From: Desulforhopalus sp. | GTDB lineage: Bacteria > Desulfobacterota > Desulfobulbia > Desulfobulbales > Desulfocapsaceae | Length of the DNA: 33,557 nucleotides | Direction of reading: 5' to 3' | Assembly (NCBI GenBank): GCA_024710585.1 | Contig: JANJUM010000139.1 | Location: 1 to 33,557 of the forward strand | Shown here: positions 23,559 to 32,052 of the stretch, piece by piece | How the letters are laid out: every line of letters starts with the position of its first letter | How positions within the stretch are numbered: the stretch's first letter is position 1 | Program-made: the position numbers and the translations under genes | The notes under the pieces: generated by a model | The model's database searches: none | What the model saw: the letters and a program-made list of their open reading frames with translations, nothing else | What the model was told of the DNA's origin: nothing

Positions 23559-25232
23559 ATGGTTTTGGTGGGACAAGAAGATGAGGGAGTGAGATCGGCC
23601 GAGGAGGTAGTGCGCGAGTACGACCTGCGGGACGAGTCTTCGACTTTCGGCTTTTCCGAAGAGTTCTGCGAAGACTTGGTCGAGGATGACGCCGTTCCTC
23701 TCGAGGCGCCCGACTACTCCGAGGACCGCCGCCGCCCCCCGCTTCAAGACCGGCGCAGCAGCGCCATCAGCGACCGGCGCAAGCGCGACCGGCGCAAGAT
23801 GCCCCGTCTCAGCGAAGATCAGGAGCAGGGGTCGAAATCCGGTGGCTCCATCGACCCGATGAACATCTATCTGCGCGAGATGGGTTCCCTGACGCTGCTT
23901 TCCCACGAGGAGGAGCTGGCGCTGGCAAGGAGCATGGAGGCCGGCAAGCAGCAGGTGCAGAACAGCGTGCTTAAGGCCCCGCTGGCCATTCCCGCCCTGC
24001 GAGAGCTGGTGCGCGGCCTCGAGGGCAACAGCGAACGGATCTGCCAGATCCTCGGCGGCATCATAGACAACAAACCAGGCACGCTACGTCGCGAGAGCCG
24101 TGACTTCCTCGCCCGTGTCGAGCGGGCCATTGCCCTCAGCGCCACCCGTGAAGAGCAATTGCACCTCTACCTGCAATTGCCGCGCGAGGATCCCCGGGCG
24201 GTCGCCCTCTATGCCGATATCCGTCGCAGTGGCGAGGAAATCGCCCTGCTCTTCGCCGAGAAGTCGATCTGTGTCGAGTGTATCAAAGCCATGGCCGATG
24301 GCTTGCACGAGTTGTCGAAACGCTTTCGCAAGGTTCTCGTCGAGGTCATGCAGGGAGAGGTCCGCGAGGGCGGGACGCTTCCTGCCGGGTCTCAGGAGGC
24401 GTTGCTCCTGCAGGTTGACCGACGCATGCTGGCCGAATCGGGCATCGACCAGGAACAGCTGCAGGAAGCGCTGCAGCAGATCGATCAGGGCTGGGAAATC
24501 TACAAGAAGGCCAAGGAAAGCCTGGTGCGGGCCAATCTCCGCCTGGTCATCTCGGTGTCCAAGAAATTCGTCAACCGGGGGCTGCAATTTTCCGACCTCA
24601 TCCAGGAAGGCAATATCGGGCTGATGAAGGCGGTGGAAAAATTCGATTATCACCGCGGCTACAAGTTCAGCACCTATGCCACGTGGTGGATCAGGCAGGC
24701 GATCACACGCGGGATCGCCGATCAGGGACGGACCATCCGCCTGCCCGTGCATATGATCGAGACCATCAACCGCCTGCTGCGCGTCTCCAGGGACTTCCTC
24801 CTCGAGGAACACCGCGAGCCCACCCCCGAAGAAATGGCCAGACATCTCGGCACGGAGGTGGCCAAGGTCAAGTCGGCGCTGAAAATCGCCAAAGATGCCA
24901 TCTCCCTGGATACTCCGGTGGGCGACGACGGTGAGACCTTTCTTGGCGATTTCATCGAAGACAAGGACAAGCTCGGGCCGGATCAGCTTTCCATGGTGGC
25001 CAGTCTGCGCAAATGCCTCAATCAGGTGATGTCGTCGCTCTCCCCCCGCGAGGCCAAGGTTCTGCGCCTGCGCTATGGTATCGATGTCGACTGCGACCAC
25101 ACCCTCGAGGAGGTGGGCAAGTGTTTCGCCGTGACCCGCGAGCGTATCCGCCAGATCGAAGCCCAGGCGATCATGAAACTCAAGCATCCCTCCCGCGTCG
25201 AAGAACTCAAGGTGTTCATGACCGATCGCTAG
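23559..25232 (+). CDS. rpoD: RNA polymerase primary sigma factor RpoD
   Basis: The housekeeping sigma-70 factor, 557 residues, starting at ATG 23559 after GAGGAGAGG. Region 1.2 ([16 protein letters not shown], from residue 99), a long non-conserved helical region, region 2 ([20 protein letters not shown], then [15 protein letters not shown]), region 3 ([13 protein letters not shown]) and region 4 ([16 protein letters not shown], then [13 protein letters not shown]) are all intact. In place of a standard region 1.1 there are about 95 acidic residues interrupted by four DRR triplets at 56-58, 64-66, 72-74 and 77-79. It lies 177 bp after dnaG. A TTGACA at 23446 in that gap lacks a fitting -10. 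Confidence 0.95.
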   Translation: MVLVGQEDEGVRSAEEVVREYDLRDESSTFGFSEEFCEDLVEDDAVPLEAPDYSEDRRRPPLQDRRSSAISDRRKRDRRKMPRLSEDQEQGSKSGGSIDPMNIYLREMGSLTLLSHEEELALARSMEAGKQQVQNSVLKAPLAIPALRELVRGLEGNSERICQILGGIIDNKPGTLRRESRDFLARVERAIALSATREEQLHLYLQLPREDPRAVALYADIRRSGEEIALLFAEKSICVECIKAMADGLHELSKRFRKVLVEVMQGEVREGGTLPAGSQEALLLQVDRRMLAESGIDQEQLQEALQQIDQGWEIYKKAKESLVRANLRLVISVSKKFVNRGLQFSDLIQEGNIGLMKAVEKFDYHRGYKFSTYATWWIRQAITRGIADQGRTIRLPVHMIETINRLLRVSRDFLLEEHREPTPEEMARHLGTEVAKVKSALKIAKDAISLDTPVGDDGETFLGDFIEDKDKLGPDQLSMVASLRKCLNQVMSSLSPREAKVLRLRYGIDVDCDHTLEEVGKCFAVTRERIRQIEAQAIMKLKHPSRVEELKVFMTDR

Positions 25233-25314
25233 GAGGCCGGATGTCTCCCGCAGCCGTCCAAGGGGGGCGGGCTGGGGGATTTACGGGAAGCAGGGGCGGA
25301 GACAAGAGTTACCA

Positions 25315-26457
25315 GTGGCGAGCCTCATCGATTGCATAGCGCTCAGCTTGGTGCCTGGGCTGGGGGTGACCAGTTACTGGCGTCTGCTCGACCATTTCGG
25401 CACCCCGGAGAGAATCCTTGCCGCCCGGGAGGGCGAGTTGCGGCGGGTGGCCGGGCTGGGGCGGCGCCACTTCGCTGGGCTGCTCTCAGGCTGCGACTAT
25501 CGTCTTCAGGCCCATGAAGAGCTTCTGCGACTGGGGAGGGTGGGCGGCTTCGCCATCTCCTCTGACGACGACGATTACCCGGCGCTGCTGCGCCATCTCC
25601 CCGACCCTCCACCGGTACTTTACGGCCTCGGCCGCCGCGAGCTGCTTGGTACGCCGGCGGTGGCGGTGGTTGGCTCCCGCGCTGCTACCGGCTACGGCCG
25701 TAAAGTAGCCTTCGTCATGGGCGAGCAGCTTGCCCGGGGAAGCCTTACGGTGGTTTCCGGTCTGGCGCTGGGGATCGACGCCCAGGCCCATGCCGGAGCT
25801 CTCCGTGCGGGTGGCGATACTGTCGCGGTACTTGGCTGCGGCCTCGATATCGTCTATCCTCAGCTCAATCGTGCGCTCTTCGAAACGCTCCGCATTCGCG
25901 GCCTGCTGCTCAGCGAGTACCCCCTGGGAACGAAGCCGGAAGGGTTTCGCTTCCCGGCCCGCAATCGCCTTATCGCCGCGATGTGCCAGGGCGTGGTGGT
26001 GGTCGAGGCGGCGCGGCGCTCCGGGTCGCTGATCACCGCGCAGATCGCCCTTGATCTCGGACGGGAGGTGTTCGCCGTGCCCGGGCCCATCGACTCCCAC
26101 AAGAGCGAGGGCACGCACTGGCTGCTCAAGCAGGGCGCGAGCCTTGCCCGCGATGTTGACGATATCATTGCCGAACTGCGGGGTTTCGGAACCTTGAAGG
26201 TGGCCTGCACCGACTGCCGGTCTGCCCCGGCGGAACCTGCGCTCGACCCCGAGGCGACACGACTGCTGGGCCTGCTCGATACCAGCGCCCAGGAGCGCGA
26301 AACCCTGCTCTCCGTGAGCGGCCTGGCGCCGGCGCGGTGCAATGAGCTGCTTCTCGTCCTCGAACTCGAGGGCCTGGTGGAACTCTTGCCTGGCGATCGG
26401 GTGTGCCGCGTGGCTGGCAGCCTCGCTGATGGACAGCGGCACAGCGGCAAGAGGTGA
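25315..26457 (+). CDS. dprA: DNA-processing protein DprA (Smf)
   Basis: A 380-residue DprA/Smf protein, which loads RecA on incoming single-stranded DNA during transformation. The start is probably GTG 25315, as no ATG fits. An N-terminal SAM/HhH-like helical part (about 1-70) is followed by the Rossmann-like core: VAVVGSRAATGYG, VVSGLALGIDAQAHAGAL, VLGCGLDIVYP, LLSEYPLGTKP, FPARNRLIAA, VVEAARRSGSLITA and VFAVPGP, all in family order. A C-terminal winged-helix-like part (about 310-365) ends the protein. No other competence gene is in the window, and DprA is widespread in non-competent bacteria too. It lies 82 bp after rpoD. Confidence 0.95.
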   Translation: MASLIDCIALSLVPGLGVTSYWRLLDHFGTPERILAAREGELRRVAGLGRRHFAGLLSGCDYRLQAHEELLRLGRVGGFAISSDDDDYPALLRHLPDPPPVLYGLGRRELLGTPAVAVVGSRAATGYGRKVAFVMGEQLARGSLTVVSGLALGIDAQAHAGALRAGGDTVAVLGCGLDIVYPQLNRALFETLRIRGLLLSEYPLGTKPEGFRFPARNRLIAAMCQGVVVVEAARRSGSLITAQIALDLGREVFAVPGPIDSHKSEGTHWLLKQGASLARDVDDIIAELRGFGTLKVACTDCRSAPAEPALDPEATRLLGLLDTSAQERETLLSVSGLAPARCNELLLVLELEGLVELLPGDRVCRVAGSLADGQRHSGKR

Positions 26458-26628
26458 GGGCGTGGGGGGCGGCACGGAGCCGGCGCGCTCGGCAAACCGG
26501 GCGTGGTCCTTCGGCCTGCGTTGAGATACAATGGCGGCGATTCCTGCGCGGCCACGCTGTCTGCCGTCGTTGAAACCGTCGGCAGCGCCGCGGGACCGCG
26601 TGAAACATACTATGGTGGTGAACTGGCA

Positions 26629-27306
26629 ATGAGCGAGATTCTTGTGGCGCCGTCGATTCTCTCGGCGGATTTCTGTCGTCTCGGAGAAGAGATCGAACGT
26701 GTCGAAAAGGCCGGGGCCGATATCATTCATATCGATGTCATGGATGGTCACTTCGTCCCCAATATCACCATCGGGCCACTGGTGGTCAGGGCGGTGCGGC
26801 GCATCACCGCCCGGCCGCTGGACGTCCATTTGATGATCGCCGATGCCGATCGCTATCTCGACGACTTCGCCGCCGCCGGGGCCGACTGGATTACCGTCCA
26901 TGTCGAGGCCTGCCCCCATGTGCAGCGCACCGTATCGCGGATCAGGGAACTCGGCAAGCGACCCGGGGTGGTGCTCAACCCGGCCACCTCCCTGTCGAGT
27001 CTTGACTACATTCTCGACGATGTCGATCTGGTCATGCTGATGTCGGTCAACCCGGGTTTTGGCGGGCAGAGCTTTCTGCCGTCATCCCTGCGCAAGATCG
27101 AGGCCCTGCGGGAGCGCATCGCCGCCAGCGGCAGGGATGTCGACATCGAGGTCGACGGGGGCGTCGCCGAGGGCACTGTCGCCGCCATCGCCGCCGCCGG
27201 CGCCAATGTCCTCGTCGCCGGGTCGGCGGTCTTCAACAGCGGCGACTACCAGGGGGCCATCGCGACCTTGAAAAGGCTCGCCGGAGAAGGCAGGGGCAAG
27301 AATTGA
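26629..27306 (+). CDS. rpe: Ribulose-phosphate 3-epimerase
   Basis: Interconverts ribulose 5-phosphate and xylulose 5-phosphate in the pentose phosphate pathway; 225 residues, a TIM barrel. Ser/Asp and metal-site residues are visible in [36 protein letters not shown] and EVDGGV, with phosphate binding at VAGSAVF. The ATG at 26629 is preceded only by a weak GGTGGTG. The frame is open to 26503, but that adds no family sequence. It is followed 19 bp downstream by pgi, so the two form a sugar-phosphate operon. The upstream gap 26458-26628 holds no gene. Confidence 0.96.
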   Translation: MSEILVAPSILSADFCRLGEEIERVEKAGADIIHIDVMDGHFVPNITIGPLVVRAVRRITARPLDVHLMIADADRYLDDFAAAGADWITVHVEACPHVQRTVSRIRELGKRPGVVLNPATSLSSLDYILDDVDLVMLMSVNPGFGGQSFLPSSLRKIEALRERIAASGRDVDIEVDGGVAEGTVAAIAAAGANVLVAGSAVFNSGDYQGAIATLKRLAGEGRGKN

Positions 27307-27325
27307 TCAAGGGGAGGTGGCGAGC

Positions 27326-28924
27326 ATGACATCGACATTCAAGGGTCTGCAGCACACGGCCGCCTATAATTCCCTGCTGAAGCTGGCCCAGAGCCCTTTC
27401 GACCTCACCGGGACTGGGGTTCTCGATGATGAGGAGCGCTGGCGGCGCTTTTCCTGCACCATGGGTGACTGGCGGCTGTTCTATGCCACCGAACGGGTCG
27501 ACGAGGCGGTGATCGACGCGTTGCAGGCCATGGCCGACGAACAGCGGCTGGTGGCGCAGTTCGCTGCCATGCGCCGAGGTGCGGTGCTCAATCGTATAGA
27601 GGGGTTCGAGTCGGAGAACCGCCAGGTGCTGCATACCGCCTGTCGTGACCTCTTTTCCGCGTCAGCGGCGATGGCGGCGGCCAGTGAGGAAGCGCGGCGG
27701 GAAATGGATAAGCTGCGCCACTTTCTCGACGAGTTGCAGAAAGGAAAACTGGCAGGGTCCCTTGGTCAGCCCTTCGACACCATGATCCATATCGGCATCG
27801 GTGGATCAGATCTCGGGCCGCGGGCGATGCTCGAGGCAATGCGCGGACTGGCCCTCTCGGGACGCAAGGTGCACTTCATCGCCAATGTCGATCCGGATGA
27901 CACTGCCAGGGTGCTCGCAGAGGTCAACCTCGCCACTACCCTGGTAACAGTCGTTTCCAAGAGTGGCACCACCCTCGAAACCCTCACCAACGAGACCCTG
28001 GTGCGCCGCGCCCTGGAGGTGGCCGGTCTCGATCCGGCCAGGCATTGCCTGGCGGTCACCGGCAAAGGCAGCCCAATGGACGATCCCGGGCGCTATCTGC
28101 GCTCGTTCTATATGTTCGACTATATCGGCGGCCGTTACAGCGTCACCTCCATGGTCGGAGCGGTGGTGCTTGGATTCTTCCTCGGCTACGAGCAGGTGGT
28201 CGACTTTCTGCGGGGCGCGGCTGAGGTCGATGCCCTGGCGGAAGAAGCCGACCTGCGCCGCAATCTGCCTTTGCTGCTGGCTCTGCTCGGCATCTGGAAC
28301 CATAATTTCCTTGGCCATGCCACCGTGGCCATTCTGCCCTACAGCCAGGCCCTGCACCGCTTTCCCGCCCATCTGCAGCAGTGCGACATGGAGAGCAATG
28401 GCAAGTCGGTGGACAGATATGGGCGGAAAGTGACGCTGAAGACCGGGCCCATCGTCTGGGGGGAGCCTGGGACCAACGGACAGCACGCCTTCTATCAGCT
28501 CCTCCACCAGGGCACCGAGGTCGTTCCCGCCGAATTCATCGGCTTTCGCCGGTCGCAATACCTGCGCGACGGCGAGGTTCAAGGCACCACCTCGCAGCAG
28601 AAGCTGCTCGCCAATCTCTTTGCCCAGAGCATAGCCTTGGCGGCAGGCCGTCCAGCCGACAATCCCAATCGCGCCTTTCCCGGCAATCGACCTTCCTGCA
28701 TCCTCCTCGCCGAGAGGGCAACCGCCCGTGCACTCGGCGCTTTGCTGGCAATCTACGAGGCGAAGATCGTCTTCCAGGGATTCTGCTGGAACGTGAACTC
28801 CTTCGACCAGGAAGGAGTCCAGCTGGGCAAGGTCCTTGCGGGGGGGCTTCTCGCGCGTATCGGGCTCGCTGTCGAGGAAGGCGATGGTGTGGGAAAAATC
28901 TTTGTAAAACAAATCCTTGGGTGA
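27326..28924 (+). CDS. pgi: Glucose-6-phosphate isomerase
   Basis: Interconverts glucose 6-phosphate and fructose 6-phosphate; 532 residues. I chose ATG 27326, eight bases after GGAGG, over an in-frame GTG at 27317. Family signatures are IHIGIGGSDLGPRAM, VVSKSGTTLETLTNE, DYIGGRYSVTS, the active-site glutamate in QQCDMESNGKSVDRYG, GEPGTNGQHAFYQL with the catalytic histidine, and near the end WNVNSFDQEGVQLGK with the catalytic lysine. All catalytic residues are present. It is co-oriented with rpe, pointing to gluconeogenic or pentose metabolism. A 271-bp gap with the dsr promoter follows. Confidence 0.96.
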   Translation: MTSTFKGLQHTAAYNSLLKLAQSPFDLTGTGVLDDEERWRRFSCTMGDWRLFYATERVDEAVIDALQAMADEQRLVAQFAAMRRGAVLNRIEGFESENRQVLHTACRDLFSASAAMAAASEEARREMDKLRHFLDELQKGKLAGSLGQPFDTMIHIGIGGSDLGPRAMLEAMRGLALSGRKVHFIANVDPDDTARVLAEVNLATTLVTVVSKSGTTLETLTNETLVRRALEVAGLDPARHCLAVTGKGSPMDDPGRYLRSFYMFDYIGGRYSVTSMVGAVVLGFFLGYEQVVDFLRGAAEVDALAEEADLRRNLPLLLALLGIWNHNFLGHATVAILPYSQALHRFPAHLQQCDMESNGKSVDRYGRKVTLKTGPIVWGEPGTNGQHAFYQLLHQGTEVVPAEFIGFRRSQYLRDGEVQGTTSQQKLLANLFAQSIALAAGRPADNPNRAFPGNRPSCILLAERATARALGALLAIYEAKIVFQGFCWNVNSFDQEGVQLGKVLAGGLLARIGLAVEEGDGVGKIFVKQILG

Positions 28925-28984
28925 TTTGCTTCGTCTCCGCGCACGCTGAATAGAGGCTCATTTGCGGCCGCTTCGCGCCATTGA

Positions 28985-29000
28985 TTTTTGTTGACAAAAA
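28985..29000. promoter_or_regulatory. Perfect palindrome overlapping the dsrA -35 box
   Basis: The arms TTTTTGT (28985-28991) and ACAAAAA (28994-29000) are perfect inverted repeats separated by two bases, and the dsrA -35 hexamer TTGACA lies inside. Such placement is typical of an operator at which a dimeric regulator could block or help RNA polymerase. The arms do not let me name the regulator, and A/T tracts can form short palindromes by chance. Confidence 0.35.
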
Positions 29001-29019
29001 CATCTCGCACAGATATGTT
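28991..29019 (+). promoter_or_regulatory. sigma70-type promoter of dsrABD
   Basis: TTGACA (28991-28996), a perfect -35, is 17 bp upstream of TATGTT (29014-29019), a good -10. Initiation near 29026 would give a leader of about 170 nucleotides before dsrA at 29196. This is the best promoter in the window and suits a strongly expressed energy-metabolism operon. Confidence 0.7.
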
Positions 29020-29161
29020 CTCACCCTGATTCATAACTTCTTAATCTTGTTTCGCTATCCTGTGTCGCGGTGCTTTCGTGACAGGAAAATGGGGCGATGA
29101 TTACGATGCGAAAGATAAGCCAGGAGGCTTTATCCAGTTTTCTGTGAAAGTTTGGTTAAGG

Positions 29162-29172
29162 TTGTAGTACAA
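29162..29172. promoter_or_regulatory. Short palindrome in the dsrA leader
   Basis: TTGTA-G-TACAA is a perfect 5-bp inverted repeat with a one-base centre. It lies 10 bases before the very strong AAAGGAGG ribosome site (29183-29190) of dsrA. It could be a protein-binding site, but the length is short enough to be chance. Confidence 0.25.
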
Positions 29173-29195
29173 ACAGCAATTTAAAGGAGGAAATC

Positions 29196-30476
29196 ATGGC
29201 AAAACGTGAGACGCCCTTGTTGGACCAACTGGAGACTGGCCCGTGGCCAAGCTTCGTGACCGACATTAAGCGCCAGGCGGAGACCAAGCCTGAGTGTTGG
29301 GATATTCTTGGTATCCTGGAACTGTCCTACAAAGACAGGATCACCCACTGGAAGCATGGTGGTATCGTTGGTGTTTTCGGATACGGCGGCGGTATCGTCG
29401 GTCGCTATGCCGACGTTCCCGAGCTGTTCCCGGGCGTCGAGCACTTCCACACCATCCGTGTCGCTCAGCCGGCTTCCAAATATTACAGCACCGCCAACCT
29501 CCGTCAGCTGATGGCGCTGTGGGAAAAATACGGTTCCGGCGTCACCAACTTCCATGGTTCCACCGGTGACATCATCCTGCTCGGCACCCGTACCGAGAAC
29601 CTCGAGCCCTTCTTCTGGGATCTTACCCACGACATGGGCCAGGACCTCGGCGGCTCCGGCTCCAACCTGCGTACCCCTGCCAACTGCATCGGCATGTCCC
29701 GCTGCGAGTGGGCCTGCTACGATACCGAGGAAGCCTGCCACGAGCTGACCCTCAAGTATCAGGACGAGATCCATCGCCCCGCCTTCCCCTACAAGTTCAA
29801 GTTCAAGTTCTCCGGTTGCCCCAACGACTGCGTCGCCGCCATCGCCCGTTCCGACATATCCGTTATCGGCACCTGGAGGGACAATATCCGCATCGACCAG
29901 GCTGCCGTCAAAGAGTATGTCGCTGGCAATTATGCCCCGAACGGTGGCGCCCATTCCGGTCGCGACTGGGGCAAGTTTGACATCCAGAAGGAAGTCATCG
30001 AACTCTGTCCGACGCAGTGCATGTGGATGGAAGGCGGCGAACTGAAGATCGACGACAAAGAATGTACCCGTTGCATGCATTGCATCAATGTCATGCCGCG
30101 CGCTCTCCGTCCCGGCGTCGATACCGGCGCGTCGGTGTGCGTTGGAGCCAAGGCCCCGATTCTCGACGGCGCCCAGTTCTCCACCTTGATTCTCCCCTTC
30201 ATCAAGGTCACCAAAGACAACGATTTCGAGGAACTGACCGAATTTATTGAAAAGGTCTGGGACTGGTGGATGGAAATTGGCAAGAACCGCGAGCGCGTAG
30301 GTGAGACCATGCAGCGTGTAGGCCTGCCGACCTTCCTGTCGGTCATGGGTGTCGAGCCCATTCCGCAGCATGTCAAAGAGCCGCGCAGCAACCCGTACAT
30401 CTTCTGGAAGGAAGAAGAGGTTGAAGGCGGTTTTGCGCGCGACATCGACGAATTCCGTGCCAAGCACAAGGCCTGA
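29196..30476 (+). CDS. dsrA: Dissimilatory sulfite reductase subunit alpha
   Basis: The alpha subunit of cytoplasmic DsrAB, 426 residues, which reduces sulfite during sulfate respiration. The siroheme-coupled [4Fe-4S] ligands are present as C-x5-C (Cys164, Cys170 in CIGMSRC) and C-x3-C (Cys208, Cys212 in SGCPNDC). An inserted ferredoxin domain (about 262-305) has CPTQC and CTRCMHC for a second cluster. Siroheme-binding arginines and lysines lie in HTIRVAQPASKYY and FHGSTGDI. A perfect AAAGGAGG precedes ATG 29196. Codon choice is shifted to GGT, CGT and GTC-type codons, as expected for high expression. dsrB follows after 55 bp. The sequence looks like the reductive bacterial type. Confidence 0.98.
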   Translation: MAKRETPLLDQLETGPWPSFVTDIKRQAETKPECWDILGILELSYKDRITHWKHGGIVGVFGYGGGIVGRYADVPELFPGVEHFHTIRVAQPASKYYSTANLRQLMALWEKYGSGVTNFHGSTGDIILLGTRTENLEPFFWDLTHDMGQDLGGSGSNLRTPANCIGMSRCEWACYDTEEACHELTLKYQDEIHRPAFPYKFKFKFSGCPNDCVAAIARSDISVIGTWRDNIRIDQAAVKEYVAGNYAPNGGAHSGRDWGKFDIQKEVIELCPTQCMWMEGGELKIDDKECTRCMHCINVMPRALRPGVDTGASVCVGAKAPILDGAQFSTLILPFIKVTKDNDFEELTEFIEKVWDWWMEIGKNRERVGETMQRVGLPTFLSVMGVEPIPQHVKEPRSNPYIFWKEEEVEGGFARDIDEFRAKHKA

Positions 30477-30531
30477 TGCGGTTTTTAATTTGAGCTAACA
30501 ATTCATATTAAAACATAGAAGGAGAAATACC

Positions 30532-31659
30532 ATGGGTTACAATCCAGACAAACCAATGGACGGTCGCATCTCGGATCTTGGTCCCCCCCATTATGAACAG
30601 TTCTTTCCGCCGGTCATCAAGGCTAACAAGGGCAAGTGGCTGTGGCACGAGATCATTCAGCCCGGCGTATTGATGCATAAATCCGAGACTGGTGACGAGG
30701 TGTATTCGGTTCGCGTCGGCACCGCCCGTCTGGTGACCGTAGAGTACATCCGTGAAGTGTGCGATATCGCTGACAAGCATTGCGACGGTTTCCTGCGCTT
30801 CACCACCCGTAACAACATCGAGTTCATGGTCGACTCCCGTGACAAGGTGCAGCCGCTTCTCGATACCCTTGCCAGCTACGGCAACAAGTATCCCGTCGGC
30901 GGTACCGGCGCCGGTGTGACCAATATCGTTCACACCCAGGGTTGGGTCCATTGCCATACTCCGGCCACCGACGCCTCTGGTGTCGTCAAGGCGGTCATGG
31001 ACGAGTTGTTCGATTATTTCACCTCGATGACCCTGCCGGCCCAGGTTCGTATCGCGCTTGCCTGCTGCCTCAACATGTGCGGTGCTGTGCATGCCTCCGA
31101 TATCGCCATTCTCGGCATCCATCGCAAACCGCCGATGATCGACCACAAACGTATCACCGGTGTCTGCGAATTGCCTCTGGCCATCGCCTCCTGCCCGCTT
31201 GGCGCTGTCAAGCCAGCCAAAGCCGAAGTCGACGGTAAAGAGATCAAGACTGTCAAGGTAACGGTTGAGCGCTGCATGTTCTGCGGTAACTGCTACACCA
31301 TGTGCCCGGCCATGCCTCTTGCCGATCCGGAAGGCGACGGTATTGCCATCCTCGTGGGCGGCAAGGTGTCCAACCGTATCAGCACTCCGAAATTCTCGAA
31401 GCTGGTTATTCCCTTCCTGCCGAATACCACTCCGCGGTGGCCGGAAACCGTCGCTGCCGTCAAGAAAATCCTCGTTGCTTATGCTGCCGACGCAAACAAA
31501 TACGAACGTCTTGGTGACTGGGCGGCCAGGATTGGCTGGGAGAAATTCTTCGAGAAGTGCGACATTCCCTTCACCGAAAAGAGCATCGACGACTATCGCC
31601 TTGCTTATGATACGTGGAGAACGACTACGCAGTTCAAGTTCACCAGTCACATCAAGTAG
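30532..31659 (+). CDS. dsrB: Dissimilatory sulfite reductase subunit beta
   Basis: The beta subunit of DsrAB, 375 residues, starting at ATG 30532 after AAGGAG. Cluster-binding cysteines of the catalytic siroheme centre are visible at Cys141 ([11 protein letters not shown]) and in [12 protein letters not shown] (178-183). The ferredoxin domain has CPLGAVKP and [12 protein letters not shown] (Cys248, 251, 254, 258). In known DsrAB structures one siroheme per alpha-beta pair is catalytic, bound largely by beta residues. The cluster ligands listed are all present here. It is related to dsrA by an ancient duplication and follows it in the same transcript. A strong hairpin follows the stop codon. 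Confidence 0.98.
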   Translation: MGYNPDKPMDGRISDLGPPHYEQFFPPVIKANKGKWLWHEIIQPGVLMHKSETGDEVYSVRVGTARLVTVEYIREVCDIADKHCDGFLRFTTRNNIEFMVDSRDKVQPLLDTLASYGNKYPVGGTGAGVTNIVHTQGWVHCHTPATDASGVVKAVMDELFDYFTSMTLPAQVRIALACCLNMCGAVHASDIAILGIHRKPPMIDHKRITGVCELPLAIASCPLGAVKPAKAEVDGKEIKTVKVTVERCMFCGNCYTMCPAMPLADPEGDGIAILVGGKVSNRISTPKFSKLVIPFLPNTTPRWPETVAAVKKILVAYAADANKYERLGDWAARIGWEKFFEKCDIPFTEKSIDDYRLAYDTWRTTTQFKFTSHIK

Positions 31660-31678
31660 TATAGCGCAGGGATCGCAT

Positions 31679-31706
31679 GGACGGAGCGGGGTAACCCGCT
31701 CTGTCC
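31679..31706 (+). terminator. Strong hairpin between dsrB and dsrD (attenuator/processing element)
   Basis: The arms GGACGGAGCGGG (31679-31690) and CCCGCTCTGTCC (31695-31706) pair over 12 bp with a single G-U wobble and a GUAA loop. No run of T follows, so it is not a classical terminator. It may pause or partly terminate transcription, or protect the dsrAB message end. It lies 19 bases after dsrB and 37 before dsrD. Confidence 0.65.
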
Positions 31707-31743
31707 CCTTGATGCTCTTACACACAACGAAAGGAGTCCGACC

Positions 31744-31977
31744 ATGGCACTCAGCAAAGATGAACTGAAAAAAGCCATCGAAGAGAAAGCTCTTCAGTCT
31801 CCGAAGCCACAACTGTACATCAAAGACTTTTATGCCTGCGATCCGGACGCCAAACCTCGCGACATAAAGAACGTTGCCAATGAAATGGTAAGGGAAGGTC
31901 GCCTGGCCTTCTGGTCCTCGGGATCGACGACGATGTATGGCATCCCTTCACGTATTCAAAATGAAGAAGGCGCCTGA
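31744..31977 (+). CDS. dsrD: Dissimilatory sulfite reductase activator DsrD
   Basis: A 77-residue winged-helix protein, ATG 31744 after AAAGGAG. It matches DsrD throughout: LSKDELKKAIEEKALQSP, PQLYIKDFYACDPDAKPRDIKNVANEMV, then GRLAFWSSGSTTMYGIP. DsrD has been shown to act as an allosteric activator of DsrAB rather than as a DNA-binding regulator, despite its fold. Its presence is a good marker for reductive, not oxidative, sulfur metabolism. It is the last gene of the dsr operon, closed by the terminator at 32017-32052. Confidence 0.97.
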   Translation: MALSKDELKKAIEEKALQSPKPQLYIKDFYACDPDAKPRDIKNVANEMVREGRLAFWSSGSTTMYGIPSRIQNEEGA

Positions 31978-32016
31978 GACCGACATCTTTTTCAGTTAGT
32001 TTCACCAAGTAATTGC

Positions 32017-32052
32017 AAGGCGTGGGGATATCGATCCTCACGCCTTTCTTTT
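32017..32052 (+). terminator. Rho-independent terminator of dsrABD
   Basis: A 13-bp stem, AAGGCGTGGGGAT (32017-32029) with ATCCTCACGCCTT (32034-32046), has a 4-base loop and one G-U pair. It is followed by TCTTTT (32047-32052). It ends exactly where the birA start codon begins. Confidence 0.9.

Noticed and set aside
26504-26532. TACAAT at 26527-26532 as the -10 of an rpe promoter.
   Set aside because: The -10 is good, but the -35 at 17 bp (TGGTCC) matches only half the consensus; too weak to annotate.
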